A stretch of DNA of 64,000 nt from Streptomyces sp. ASQP_92 (GTDB lineage Bacteria > Actinomycetota > Actinomycetes > Streptomycetales > Streptomycetaceae). This document shows, one piece after another, positions 8,575 through 17,198 of the stretch. Both the position numbers and the translations under genes were made by a program. The first letter of the stretch is position 1, and the number at the start of each line of letters is the position of its first letter. The notes beneath the pieces were generated by a model. The model was not told the origin of the DNA. It saw only the letters and a program-made list of their open reading frames with translations, and made no database searches. The stretch spans positions 1-64,000 of the forward strand of contig NZ_JAODUA010000004.1 in assembly GCF_025399895.1 (NCBI RefSeq), given 5' to 3'.

Positions 8575-9441
8575 TTACCCCTGCACCCTCCCGAGGAAGC
8601 CGCGCAAGTAACCCGCGACGACGTCCAAGTGACTCTCCAGCAGGAAATGACCGCCATTGATCAGGTGCACCTCCGCGTCCTTGGCGTCGCGGGCGAAGGC
8701 GCGTGCGCCCGCCGGGCCGAAGATTTCGTCGTTGCGGCCCCACACGGCGAGCACTGGGACTTCGCTGGTGCGTAGGAATTCGTGCAGCAGCGGGTAGAGC
8801 GGGCGGTTGTTCTGATAGTCGCGGAACAGCGCCAGCTGAACCTCGTCGTTGCCCTCGCGGGAGACGAGAGCGAAGTCGTGCTCCCAGGTGTCCGGGCTGA
8901 CCCGGCTCGGATCGGGCACGCCGTGCACGTACTGCCAACGGATGGCGTCGAGGCTCAGCGCGGCGCGGACGGCGGATTCGGTCTCGGGACCGGGGTTCGC
9001 CCCATAGGCCCAGACGTCGGTCCAGAACGACTCGACGAAACCGTCCTCATAGCCGTTGCCGTTCTGGGTGATGAGGGCGGAGATCCGTTCGGGGTGCTGG
9101 AGCGCGAGGCGCCACCCAATGGGGGCGCCGTAGTCCTGGACATAGAGGGCGTAGCGGTCCAGGCCCAGTTGGTCGAGCAGTGCGGAGGTGAGTTCGGCGA
9201 GCGCGTCGAAGGTGTACGTGAACTCTCCGACGAGGGGGGCGTCCGAGTGGCCGAAGCCGAGGTGGTCCGGCGCGATGACGTGATAGTCATCGGCCAGCAG
9301 TGGGATGAGTTCGCGGAACATGAACGAGCTGGTGGGGAAGCCGTGCAGCAGGACGATCACGGGGGCGTCGGCGGAGCCGGCTTCCCGATAGAAGATCTCA
9401 TGGCCGTCAACAGTGGCGGTCCGGTGATGCACCGAGCTCAT
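8575..9441 (-). CDS. alpha/beta hydrolase, haloalkane dehalogenase/epoxide hydrolase-like
   Basis: A 288-residue protein with HGFPTSS oxyanion motif (33-39), nucleophile Asp103 in VQDYGAPIG, acid Asp238 in GRNDEIFG and His265 in GGHFLLE. An aspartate nucleophile followed by Tyr-Gly-Ala-Pro is typical of a large Streptomyces group related to haloalkane dehalogenases and fluoroacetate dehalogenases; the exact reaction is uncertain. The ATG at 9441 has AGGGG about nine bases upstream, within the first of two matched inverted repeats. It is divergent from the CGNR zinc-finger gene at 9548, which is the likely regulator. Confidence 0.8.
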   Translation of the reverse strand: MSSVHHRTATVDGHEIFYREAGSADAPVIVLLHGFPTSSFMFRELIPLLADDYHVIAPDHLGFGHSDAPLVGEFTYTFDALAELTSALLDQLGLDRYALYVQDYGAPIGWRLALQHPERISALITQNGNGYEDGFVESFWTDVWAYGANPGPETESAVRAALSLDAIRWQYVHGVPDPSRVSPDTWEHDFALVSREGNDEVQLALFRDYQNNRPLYPLLHEFLRTSEVPVLAVWGRNDEIFGPAGARAFARDAKDAEVHLINGGHFLLESHLDVVAGYLRGFLGRVQG

Positions 9442-9443
9442 TT

Positions 9444-9473
9444 CTAACCCCTATACATCCTCTATGCGGTTAG
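9444..9473. promoter_or_regulatory. inverted repeat CTAACC-N18-GGTTAG (site 1)
   Basis: The perfect 6-bp arms (9444-9449 and 9468-9473) begin two bases upstream of the minus-strand hydrolase start, covering its likely ribosome binding region. It has the same arms and spacer length as site 2, with centres 58 bp apart. Confidence 0.5.
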
Positions 9474-9501
9474 TTCCCTCGTCATGCAAGCACGGGGTAA
9501 G

Positions 9502-9531
9502 CTAACCTGTCAAATGACTCGATCCGGTTAG
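9502..9531. promoter_or_regulatory. inverted repeat CTAACC-N18-GGTTAG (site 2)
   Basis: The perfect arms (9502-9507 and 9526-9531) lie 16 bp upstream of the CGNR gene ATG. The pairing with site 1 suggests one regulator controls both divergent genes. An 18-bp spacer is long for one dimer, so two dimers or a looped complex are possible. Confidence 0.5.
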
Positions 9532-9547
9532 ATGGGAGTGGCGCCCG

Positions 9548-10027
9548 ATGGACACGCTGCTGGACCTGCTCAACAGCAGGCCACTCGTCAACGGCGAGGA
9601 ACAGGACGTGCTCGGCGACCCGGCCGGAGGCAGACGCTGGGCGCGGGAGCACGGCGGCGAAGGCAGCATCGAGGAACTGGCGCTGCTGCGCGAGACGCGG
9701 GACATCCTGCGGGACGTCGTGCGCGGAGAACGCCCGCCCACCGCATTGGGCCCGCTACTCGAAGGGGTCCACCAGGTCCCGGAGATCACTTCGGAGGGTC
9801 TTCGATGGACGGTCACAACTCCCCCGCACGTCCGGCTGGCCGTCGAGGCGGTGCTCGCCTGGGCCGCCACCGAGCAGGACATGCCCGGTCGGCTACGCCC
9901 CTGCGCCAACGACAAGTGCCAGTTGTTCCTGCTCGACCGCAGCCGCGCCAACCGCGCCCGCTGGTGCTCGATGGCCCTCTGCGGCAACCGCGAAAAAGCA
10001 CGCCGCCACTACGAACGCTCCCGCTGA
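9548..10027 (+). CDS. CGNR zinc-finger (ABATE-type) regulator
   Basis: A 159-residue protein with a variable N-terminal ABATE-like domain (about 1-105) and a C-terminal CGNR zinc finger. Cys119, Cys124, Cys140 and Cys145 are spaced as in the family (CANDKCQ ... RWCSMALCGNREKARRHYER), and the basic tail is suited to DNA binding. Such proteins are thought to be stress- or ligand-responsive transcription regulators in actinobacteria, but few are characterised. The ATG at 9548 has GGGAG about nine bases upstream. It is divergent from the hydrolase at 9441, with two matched inverted repeats between them, so autoregulation and control of that hydrolase are inferred. Confidence 0.85.
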   Translation: MDTLLDLLNSRPLVNGEEQDVLGDPAGGRRWAREHGGEGSIEELALLRETRDILRDVVRGERPPTALGPLLEGVHQVPEITSEGLRWTVTTPPHVRLAVEAVLAWAATEQDMPGRLRPCANDKCQLFLLDRSRANRARWCSMALCGNREKARRHYERSR

Positions 10028-10908
10028 CACGTCCCCCACGCGCCGTACGCGGCCAGCGTTCGCACACACAGTGGGACGTGGCAGAGGTGGCCGCCCTCGC
10101 GGACCATCTGACCGCACAGGGTGTGGGCGAGGCCTGGAGACTTGGGCGCACTACAGCAACATCCGCGGCAGAGGGCGTCGGTAGGCCTTGTGGCACCTGA
10201 GGCGGGCGGGTGCCACACGGTGAGAGCGCCTGCTCATGCCCCGTCCTCGGTGAGGTCAGGCGGCCTACCGACCTCGGCGGCCAGATGCCGAGCGGCGCGT
10301 TATCGTCGCGGCCAGCAGGACGAGGACCTCCGGCGCCAAGCCCGCCGATGGAGATCGCCGTCGTTGTCGCCCGCAGTTCCGCAGGCCGATACGGCGGCCG
10401 GACCCCTCCTCGTGACCGGCCCGAACCGGCAGAGACAGTGCGGCCCTCATCGCGTACATGTACGGCCAACCTCCCGGCCCCGACGCCGAATTCGCGGGGC
10501 TCGCCCTGGAAGCGGTGAACGCGCATCGGCGCGTTGGTTTACAACGCCGCTTGCGTACCACGTCCCAACCACGGCTCGCCGCTCACCGCCACGCACTCCC
10601 CACACAGGGCTGCACAGCCGTCAAGTTGACCGGACAAAGCGGCCGAGGTTCCAGGGCCTGACGCCGGAATGGCCGGGACGCGGGGCGGGGCCGGGACGCG
10701 GCAGCGGCCGATGGCAGGTGCCCGGCTGCCGATGGCCCGTGACCGGTGCCGACTAACGGGCCATCCAGGGGCGGTGGTCCGGATGCCGCCGCCCCCGGCC
10801 GCTGTTAATTTCGCCCTCATGCGCCGAATGACCATAAAAGCCCCCCACGCCCAGCGGGAGCCGGCCGCCCCGCGCCTCCTGCACACACCCCGGCTCGGTT
10901 GAGCCGCG
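10028..10908. other. no confident gene; hairpin and a possible coding remnant
   Basis: About 880 bases with no complete gene. A plus-strand frame at about 10440-10560 is protein-like (DSAALIAYMYGQ, PDAEFAGLALEAVNAHRR) but is bounded by a stop upstream and low-complexity sequence downstream; no family was recognised. The hairpin at 10190-10216 is listed separately. Confidence 0.4.
10190..10216 (+). terminator. hairpin GTGGCACC/GGTGCCAC
   Basis: Perfect 8-bp arms with an 11-base loop, about 160 bp past the CGNR gene stop. No U-tract follows, which is usual for Streptomyces terminators. It could also be an unrelated inverted repeat. Confidence 0.35.
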
Positions 10909-12594
10909 ATGGGCATCCTCAAGGACCATCCGGAGCTCGCCCTCTTCCTCTGCCTCGCACTCGGCTACCTCGTGGGCAAGCTGAGGGCCGGGCCCATCAC
11001 GCTCGGCGGGATCTGCGGCACCCTCATCGTCTCGCTCCTGATGGGCGCCTGGGCGAAGGTCCAGGTCTCCGGCGACGTCAAGACGGTCTTCTTCGCCCTG
11101 TTCATCTTCCCGCTCGGCTACCTCGCGGGGCCGCAGTTCTTCGCCAACCTCAACCGTGGCAGCCTGCGCTTCTTCACCCTCTGTCTGATCGAGCTGGGCT
11201 GTGTGCTCGGCATCGCCTTCGGCCTCGCGAAAGCCTTCGGGCTCGACGTCGGCACCGCGTCCGGCATCCTGGCCGGCGCCGCCACCGAATCGGCGGTCGT
11301 CGGGACCGCAACCGAGGCAATCGGCAAGCTGGGCGGCCTCAGCGCGGCCCAGATCACCGAGTACCAGGGGCATGTGGCCACGGCGTACACCGTCTGCTAT
11401 CTCTTCGGCCTCATCACCATCGTCATCTACACCAGCCAGATCATGCCGATGCTGCTGCGCATCAACCTGCGGGACGCGTCCCGGCAGCTGTGGACGAAGA
11501 TGCGTGGCGGCAGTGGCGAGCGCGGCCTGGAGGCCGACGAGCGCGAGGCGCTGCCGGGTCTGGTGGGCCGCACCTATCTGGTGACGACGGCCGACGGCCG
11601 CACCATCGGTGACCTGGAGTCCTCGCTCGGCGGCCGCATCACCATCGAGGCGCTGCGGCGCGGCAGCCGCACCCTCACCCCGGTGGCGGGGACCGAGCTG
11701 ACCCTCTCCGACCTCGTGCTCGTGGTCGGTCGGCGGGCCAACACCATCGAGGCGGGCCGCGAGATCGGCCCCGAGACGCCCGGCATCCCGGGCCTCGACT
11801 CGCCGCTCGCCACCACCCAGGTCGCGATGACCGAGAAGTCCGCCGACGGCAAGAGCCTCGATCAGCTCCAGCACGAACACCCGGAGTTCATCCGGCAGGG
11901 CGTGTACGTCACCGACGTCCTGCGCAACGACCAGCATCTGCCGGCGACCCCGGACACCGTGGTGCGGCGGGGCGACGTGCTCACCCTCGCCGGGGCCCGC
12001 TCCGGGCTCGACAAACTCGTGGCGAAGATCGGCGCGGTGGTCAAGAACGACTCCACCGATTTCATCTATCTGGGCCTCGGCATCGTCTGCGGCTCTCTGC
12101 TCGGGCAGCTCGTAGTGCGCGCCGGTGACATCCCGCTCTCCCTCGGCACTGGCGGCGGCTGTCTGATCTCCGGTCTCGTCTTCGGCTGGTTCCGCTCCCG
12201 CAAACAGACCTTCGGCGCGTTCCCGCCGCAGGCCGCCACCACCCTGAAGGACATGGGTCTGGCCGTCTTCATCGCCTGCACCGGCCTGGTTTCGGGGCCG
12301 CAGGCCTGGCCGCTGCTCAAGCAGTACGGCGCGCTGCTCCCGTTCGCCGGGATCGCGATGGTACTGATCCCGGCCACGCTGTCGCTGCTGGTCGGGCGCG
12401 CCCTGCTGAAGATCGAGAAGCCGCTCCTGATCGGCGCCATCGCGGGGCAGCAGTGCTCGACGCCCGCCATCACCTCCATCACCCAGGTGGCCCAGAGCTC
12501 CGTACCGATGCTGGGCTACACGATCACGTACACGCTCTCCAACTTCCTGCTGCCACTGACCGGCCCGGTCCTCGTCGGCGTCCTCGGAGCCTGA
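10909..12594 (+). CDS. aspT: aspartate:alanine antiporter family transporter
   Basis: A 561-residue AspT/YidE-type (AAE family) transporter. The N-terminal membrane half (about 1-185) starts LKDHPELALFLCLALGYLVGKL. A central soluble part (about 205-375) has two RCK-C/TrkA-C-like domains, and a second membrane half (about 385-561) ends LSNFLLPLTGPVLVGVLGA. AspT exchanges L-aspartate for L-alanine; coupled to cytoplasmic decarboxylation this generates proton-motive force and consumes protons. Context fits exactly: after the remains of a second antiporter gene comes an aspartate 4-decarboxylase. The gene symbol rests on this context. The start has no strong ribosome binding site (GAGCCGCG before the ATG). 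Confidence 0.85.
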   Translation: MGILKDHPELALFLCLALGYLVGKLRAGPITLGGICGTLIVSLLMGAWAKVQVSGDVKTVFFALFIFPLGYLAGPQFFANLNRGSLRFFTLCLIELGCVLGIAFGLAKAFGLDVGTASGILAGAATESAVVGTATEAIGKLGGLSAAQITEYQGHVATAYTVCYLFGLITIVIYTSQIMPMLLRINLRDASRQLWTKMRGGSGERGLEADEREALPGLVGRTYLVTTADGRTIGDLESSLGGRITIEALRRGSRTLTPVAGTELTLSDLVLVVGRRANTIEAGREIGPETPGIPGLDSPLATTQVAMTEKSADGKSLDQLQHEHPEFIRQGVYVTDVLRNDQHLPATPDTVVRRGDVLTLAGARSGLDKLVAKIGAVVKNDSTDFIYLGLGIVCGSLLGQLVVRAGDIPLSLGTGGGCLISGLVFGWFRSRKQTFGAFPPQAATTLKDMGLAVFIACTGLVSGPQAWPLLKQYGALLPFAGIAMVLIPATLSLLVGRALLKIEKPLLIGAIAGQQCSTPAITSITQVAQSSVPMLGYTITYTLSNFLLPLTGPVLVGVLGA

Positions 12595-12596
12595 AC

Positions 12597-12735
12597 GTGA
12601 TCGATTTCATCGACCGGAACATCTTCCATCCACACCCCGAGCTCCTGATCTTCGACACCATCGCGCTCGGCTTCCTGCTCGGCAAATGTCCTGCTCACCA
12701 TCTGGGGCGCCGTGATCGTCCTCCGCCACCACTGA
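12597..12735 (+). pseudogene. second AspT-type antiporter, internally deleted remnant
   Basis: A GTG two bases after the aspT stop opens a frame encoding IDFIDRNIFHPHPELLIF then IALGFLLGK, the N-terminus of a second AspT-family subunit. After the GK pair the similarity ends. At 12688-12735, in another register, the sequence encodes VLLTIWGAVIVLRHH and stops, a typical C-terminal helix of these antiporters. An internal deletion of roughly 1.6 kb, estimated from the length of the first subunit, has therefore removed nearly the whole gene and left both ends joined out of frame. The paired antiporter arrangement is thus broken here. Confidence 0.7.
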
Positions 12736-12765
12736 TGCCACCGCCCACGTACGTAAGGAAGCTCC

Positions 12766-14415
12766 GTGCCGAAGACGACCTTCACCCGTGAGGAAATCCA
12801 GTCCTTCGCCCAGCTCTCGCCGTTCGAGCTGAAGGACAAGTTCATCCAGATCGCCCAGGCGGTACAGGCGGACGAGCCGGGCCAGAAGGAGAAGTCGGCG
12901 CGCCAGATGCTCAACGCCGGCCGCGGCAACCCGAACTGGGTGGCCACCGGCCCCCGCGAGGCGTTTCTCGCGCTCGGCTACTTCGCCCTGTCGGAGTCCC
13001 GCCGGGTGTGGACCGCCGACAACCTGGGCGGCATGCCCGAGAAGCATGGTTCGGCCGCTCGCTTCGACGCGTATGTGCGCCAGCACCCGGACCTGCCCGG
13101 CATCGAGCTCCTGGAGCGGTGCGTCGCGTACGCTGTGGAACGGTTCGGCTTTGACCGGGACGAGTTCATGCACGAGCTGACCGACAGCTCGATCGGCGAC
13201 AACTACCCTGTGCCGGACCGGATGCTGGTCCACGCCGAGAAGATCGTGCGCGGCTATCTCGCCGACGAGATGTTCGACAAGCGGCCCCCGCAGGACAACC
13301 TGTCGCTGTTCGCGACCGAGGGCGGCACGGCGGCCATGTGCTACATCTTCGACTCCCTGACGAAGAACGGCGTCCTGAGGAAGGGCGACCGGATCGCTCT
13401 GATGGTGCCGGTGTTCACGCCGTACGTGGAGATCCCCGAGCTCGACACGTACGAGTTCGACGTGGTGCGCGTCGAGGCGAGCCTGTTCACCGAGACCGGG
13501 GTGCGCGAATGGCGCTATCCGCCTGAGGAGATCGCCAAGCTCGCGGACCCGAGCGTGAGGCTGGTGTGCCTGGTGAACCCGTCCAACCCGCCCTCGTTCG
13601 CGCTGAGCGACCGGGTGACCCTGCAGATCAAGGAGATCATCGCCGGGCCCAACCCGAACCTGCTGATCGTCACGGACGACGTGTACGGCACGTTCGTGGA
13701 GGGATTCCGCTCGATCGCCGCCGAGGCGCCCCGCAACACCCTGCTGGTCTACTCGTACTCCAAGCACTACGGCTGCACCGGCCACCGGCTCGGCGTGATC
13801 GGGCTGCACGAAGACAACGTCGTCGACGAGCTGATCGCCACACTGCCGCGGGAGGAGAAGGAGCGCCTGGCCAAGCGGTACGGGACGCTGACCCTGGAGC
13901 CGGCGAAGATCCGGTTCATCGACCGGCTCGTCGCCGACTCACGCCAGGTCGCGCTCAACCACACCGCCGGCCTCTCGCTGCCGCAGCAGGTCATGATGAC
14001 CTTGTTCTCGCTCTTCGACCTTCTGGAGGAAGGCCAGGCGTACAAACACCGCATCCGCGCGATCGTCAGCCAGCGGCTCGAACTCCTCCTGGAAGGCGCC
14101 CAGATGAAGATCGCGGACGATCCGAAGCGGGCCGGGTACTACATCGAGCTCGATCTGCTCGCCGAGGCCGAGCGCGTCCACGGCAAGGACTTCGCGGACT
14201 TCCTGGAGAAGAACTACGAGCCCGTCGACCCGCTGTTCCGGCTCGCCGAGCAGACCAGTGTGGTGCTGATCAACGGCGGCGGCTTCGAGGGACCGCAGTG
14301 GTCGGTGCGGGTCTCGCTCGCCAACCTCGACGACCTGGACTACCTGAAGATCGGCCACCATCTGCGGGCCATCTTCAACGACTACGCGCAGGAGTGGCAG
14401 GCGTCCCGGGTCTGA
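12766..14415 (+). CDS. aspD: aspartate 4-decarboxylase (bifunctional aminotransferase)
   Basis: A 549-residue PLP enzyme of fold type I, the usual length for AspD. It has the long N-terminal extension (FTREEIQSFAQLSPFELKDKF), the GRGNPNW motif (52-58), the cofactor Asp/Tyr in TDDVYG (303-308), Schiff-base Lys333 in YSYSKHYGCTGHRLG, and a C-terminal VRVSLANL with the carboxylate-binding Arg. It converts L-aspartate to L-alanine and CO2 in the cytoplasm. Paired with the AspT-like antiporter upstream it would run the aspartate-alanine cycle. The ATG at 12766 follows GGAAG at a suitable distance. The gene is intact although the second antiporter gene between it and aspT is deleted. Confidence 0.93.
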   Translation: MPKTTFTREEIQSFAQLSPFELKDKFIQIAQAVQADEPGQKEKSARQMLNAGRGNPNWVATGPREAFLALGYFALSESRRVWTADNLGGMPEKHGSAARFDAYVRQHPDLPGIELLERCVAYAVERFGFDRDEFMHELTDSSIGDNYPVPDRMLVHAEKIVRGYLADEMFDKRPPQDNLSLFATEGGTAAMCYIFDSLTKNGVLRKGDRIALMVPVFTPYVEIPELDTYEFDVVRVEASLFTETGVREWRYPPEEIAKLADPSVRLVCLVNPSNPPSFALSDRVTLQIKEIIAGPNPNLLIVTDDVYGTFVEGFRSIAAEAPRNTLLVYSYSKHYGCTGHRLGVIGLHEDNVVDELIATLPREEKERLAKRYGTLTLEPAKIRFIDRLVADSRQVALNHTAGLSLPQQVMMTLFSLFDLLEEGQAYKHRIRAIVSQRLELLLEGAQMKIADDPKRAGYYIELDLLAEAERVHGKDFADFLEKNYEPVDPLFRLAEQTSVVLINGGGFEGPQWSVRVSLANLDDLDYLKIGHHLRAIFNDYAQEWQASRV

Positions 14416-14738
14416 CGACGTGTGCGGAGACCAAAGGCGGCCCGGGGCCTGAATCTCACATGCCGTGAGGACGCACAGGGGCCGCAGCCGCCTCCACCTG
14501 GAGGGCGGGCCCCCTGGCCGAGACCGCCGGGCTCACCGCGCCGCGTCGCGGGCCCTCCCCCGGGCCCGAACTGCAGCGGCCTCAGGCGTCGTTCGTGACT
14601 ACCGATAGCTGCGGTCTCAACTTCCCTGCCTTTCGGGGACGTTCGCCTCGGAATGGAGGGCGGAGGCCTCGGCGATCATCGACCCGAGATGCCATTTGTA
14701 CAAGACCTAGGGTCGACAGCCCCGGCATCCTCCCTCCT
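14416..14738. other. no gene seen
   Basis: About 320 bases after aspD with GC-rich inverted stretches but no clear terminator and no credible reading frame. It precedes the hydrolase start at 14739. Confidence 0.4.
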
Positions 14739-15548
14739 ATGGGTATCCATGACGTTCAGCATGTGCACGGGATGCACGTGGTCCACGACGGCCCCCAGGA
14801 GGCACCGCCGCTCGTGCTCATACACGGATCCGGGGTCTCGGGCAGCTCGTGGGGCCCGGTGGTGCCGGCATTGGCCAGTCGGAACCATGTCATCCGGCTC
14901 GACCTCCCAGGCCACGGTCAGCCCCCGCCCGCGCCGTCGTACGACGTGCGTGAGCAAGCAGCTCGTGTGGCTGCGGCGCTCGATGAGTTCGCCCTTGGGC
15001 CGGTCGTCGTAGCCGGGCATTCCAGTGGCGGATACATCGCGACCGCCCTCGCCGAACAGCGCCCGGGCCTGGTGAGTTCGCTCGTATTGATCAGCAGTGG
15101 CCCGAGTCCCCACGCGCTCCTTGCGCAGCCCGTCTTCCTTCGGGTTCTCATGGGCCCAGCGCTCGGCCCGCTTCTCTGGAGGATCCGTTCCGACGCGATG
15201 CTCCGCCGGAGGGTGACCGCGTTGTGCAGCGGCCCGGCGGAAGTCCCGGAAGACCTGATTGCCGAGATGCGGGGCATCGGCTACCACACGTTCAGGACGG
15301 TGCTACGGCAGAACGGCGCCTACATCGCTGAGAGGAGCGTCCCCGACCGCCTGTCCGCACTCGACGTCCCGGTTCTGGTCATCTTCGGCTCTGCCGACCC
15401 CCGTTGGGATCCCTCTTCGGCTCACGATTACGACGCTGCGCCGAACGCACGAATCGCCCAGCTCCCCGGGGTCGGACACTTCCCCATGCTCGAAGCGCCG
15501 GAGACCACGGGCGAGTTGCTGCTGGGCTTCGCGGCGACGGGACGCTGA
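14739..15548 (+). CDS. alpha/beta hydrolase (serine nucleophile)
   Basis: A 269-residue single-domain hydrolase. It has the oxyanion HGSGVSGSSW (29-38), nucleophile Ser95 in GHSSGG, acid Asp220 in FGSADPRWD and His247 in PGVGHFPMLE. With a Ser rather than Asp nucleophile it is likely an esterase, lactonase or C-C hydrolase of the MhpC/BioH type; the substrate is unknown. The ATG at 14739 begins the domain normally; there is no evident ribosome binding site, and the open frame runs upstream through low-complexity sequence. It is monocistronic as far as can be seen. Confidence 0.75.
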   Translation: MGIHDVQHVHGMHVVHDGPQEAPPLVLIHGSGVSGSSWGPVVPALASRNHVIRLDLPGHGQPPPAPSYDVREQAARVAAALDEFALGPVVVAGHSSGGYIATALAEQRPGLVSSLVLISSGPSPHALLAQPVFLRVLMGPALGPLLWRIRSDAMLRRRVTALCSGPAEVPEDLIAEMRGIGYHTFRTVLRQNGAYIAERSVPDRLSALDVPVLVIFGSADPRWDPSSAHDYDAAPNARIAQLPGVGHFPMLEAPETTGELLLGFAATGR

Positions 15549-15570
15549 GCGTGGGAGGGCGTCGACTGCG

Positions 15571-15598
15571 TACGCGTAAGGATGCATACGCGTAAGGA
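15571..15598. repeat. direct repeat TACGCGTAAGGA, two copies 16 bp apart
   Basis: Two exact 12-bp copies (15571-15582 and 15587-15598) lie between the hydrolase stop and the start of the exported peptidase, about 125 bp upstream of the latter. They could be an activator binding site, but no regulator can be assigned. Confidence 0.35.
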
Positions 15599-15723
15599 CG
15601 AGTACGCCCCCCGAACACCCCGGTGCGCCGCGCTCGGACCATAGTCGCCGGGTATCGACACCGCTATGGTCCCGACGACCGGGGCGCAGTGTGCCCGGGC
15701 CACACACTTCACGAGGGGGGCTC

Positions 15724-16971
15724 GTGTATTCAAGGACGCGGCGAAGCGGAACGATCACTAGACGGTACATGTGTGCGCTGACCGTGGTCATGGGGCTTGT
15801 CGCCGCGTTGCTCACCGGGTTGGCGGGCAGCGCGTCGGCAGCTCCGATCGGTACGGTGGGCGATTCGGATTTCGAAGGACAGACCAGCCGCACCATCTCC
15901 GCTCCATGGTCCGGCGAGGGGCCGGACTTCAAGGGCATCGATATCGGTCTCGGCTATCAGAAGACCGGGCGGAACAACGCGTTCATCCGCACCTCCAGCC
16001 GTAACTGGAATGCCGTCACCCAGAAGGTGCCGGTCAAGTCCCAGACCGTGTACTACCTCGACGGCTGGGTGCGGACCTCCGGCAACTTCACCACCGGATA
16101 CCTCGGAGCGCGCGGGACCAACGGCGCCACGATGGTGCAGAAGAACTACGGAAAGGTCATCAGCAACGGGGCCTACCAGCTCCTGCACATGGCCTTCAAC
16201 TCCGGCACCAACACCTTCGTCACGCTCTATGCGGGCTACACCGCGCCCGGCACCGACTCCTGGGTCCAGATCGACGACATCACCCTGTCCGACACGCCGT
16301 ATGCGAATTGGGCGGGGTACGAGGTAGTCAGCAGCCCGGTCAACGCCGCGCCGCACGCGGTGACCGCCGTTTGGAGCGAACCGCTCTTCGGCTGCCGCGA
16401 GCAGCATCCCGACAACCAACTCGGCATCTGGGTAGGTCTCGACGGGGTGGCCAACAGTGCCACGGAAAGCCTCGTACAGATCGGTGTCGTGGCCAACTGC
16501 CGAGGCCAGGTGGGCGACCTGTACCCGCAGTACCAGGCCTTCTGGGAGGTGATCAACGCGGGTGTCGACACCAACGCGCAACCCGTGCCCATCGAGGCGC
16601 AGCCGGGCGACCGTATGTCGGCGTCGGTGGTCCGCAGCGCAGCCGACCCCGCCAACTTCACCCTGACCCTCGACAACCTCTCCCGGTCCGGACAGCACCA
16701 GAGCCTGTCCAAGAGGGTTCCCGCGGCGCGGTCCGAGAGCGCCGAGGTCATCGTCGAGCGGGGCTACAGTTCGCCCTTCGACGTGACGTGGCCCGCGACC
16801 GTCAACGTCGCCTTCTCCTACGTCACCGTCGACGGTGCGCCCCTGTCGTCGTACGACGTGCTCCCGGCCCAGGCCCGCCAGGCCGACTCGGGCACGGTGT
16901 ACGGTCCTACGTCGGCCACGACCGACAGCGGCGGCTACAGCAACTTCTCCGTCACCTCGCGCCCGGGCTAG
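15724..16971 (+). CDS. exported G1-family (eqolisin-like) glutamic peptidase with N-terminal carbohydrate-binding-like domain
   Basis: A 415-residue secreted protein. The GTG at 15724 is chosen because GAGGGGGG lies directly upstream. Residues 1-39 form a signal peptide: basic start, hydrophobic core about 18-34, cleavage near SASA/AP. Residues about 45-190 are a beta-rich domain resembling carbohydrate-binding modules of the CenC type (DSDFEGQTSRTISAPWSG ... DDITLSDTP). From NWAGYEVV (195) to the end is a peptidase G1 domain with WVGLDG, candidate catalytic Gln252 (SLVQIG), AFWEV and Glu341 (AEVIVER). G1 peptidases use a Gln/Glu pair and work at acid pH. The protein would act outside the cell. 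Assigning the catalytic pair is inference from motif position. Confidence 0.75.
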   Translation: MYSRTRRSGTITRRYMCALTVVMGLVAALLTGLAGSASAAPIGTVGDSDFEGQTSRTISAPWSGEGPDFKGIDIGLGYQKTGRNNAFIRTSSRNWNAVTQKVPVKSQTVYYLDGWVRTSGNFTTGYLGARGTNGATMVQKNYGKVISNGAYQLLHMAFNSGTNTFVTLYAGYTAPGTDSWVQIDDITLSDTPYANWAGYEVVSSPVNAAPHAVTAVWSEPLFGCREQHPDNQLGIWVGLDGVANSATESLVQIGVVANCRGQVGDLYPQYQAFWEVINAGVDTNAQPVPIEAQPGDRMSASVVRSAADPANFTLTLDNLSRSGQHQSLSKRVPAARSESAEVIVERGYSSPFDVTWPATVNVAFSYVTVDGAPLSSYDVLPAQARQADSGTVYGPTSATTDSGGYSNFSVTSRPG

Positions 16972-17175
16972 CATCCGTCGGCGTCAGGACGACGTGTGCA
17001 CCGGGCGAACTCCTCGGAGCCGACCCGACCGGGACCTGTGCCGTTAGAGCTGCCCATTCCTGCTGTCGCGGAGGGTGCTGGCCTGATCATCGAGCAGTAC
17101 GGGGCCTTACAGGTGGCCCCGCAATTGACGCCCGAGGAGGACCCCATTCCTCCCTTCGACCAGGCCTGGCAAGGT

Positions 17176-17198
17176 CTTAGTAGGACTCCGTTAGGTCT
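17176..17198. repeat. IS701 terminal inverted repeat, left
   Basis: Twenty-three bases beginning CTTAGTAGGACTCC, identical to the reverse complement of the right end. The transposase stop codon (17191-17193) lies inside it. Confidence 0.85.

Noticed and set aside
10753..11937. Minus-strand open frame of about 394 codons opposite the antiporter gene
   Set aside because: Acidic/Arg low-complexity product with no motifs, fully antisense to aspT.
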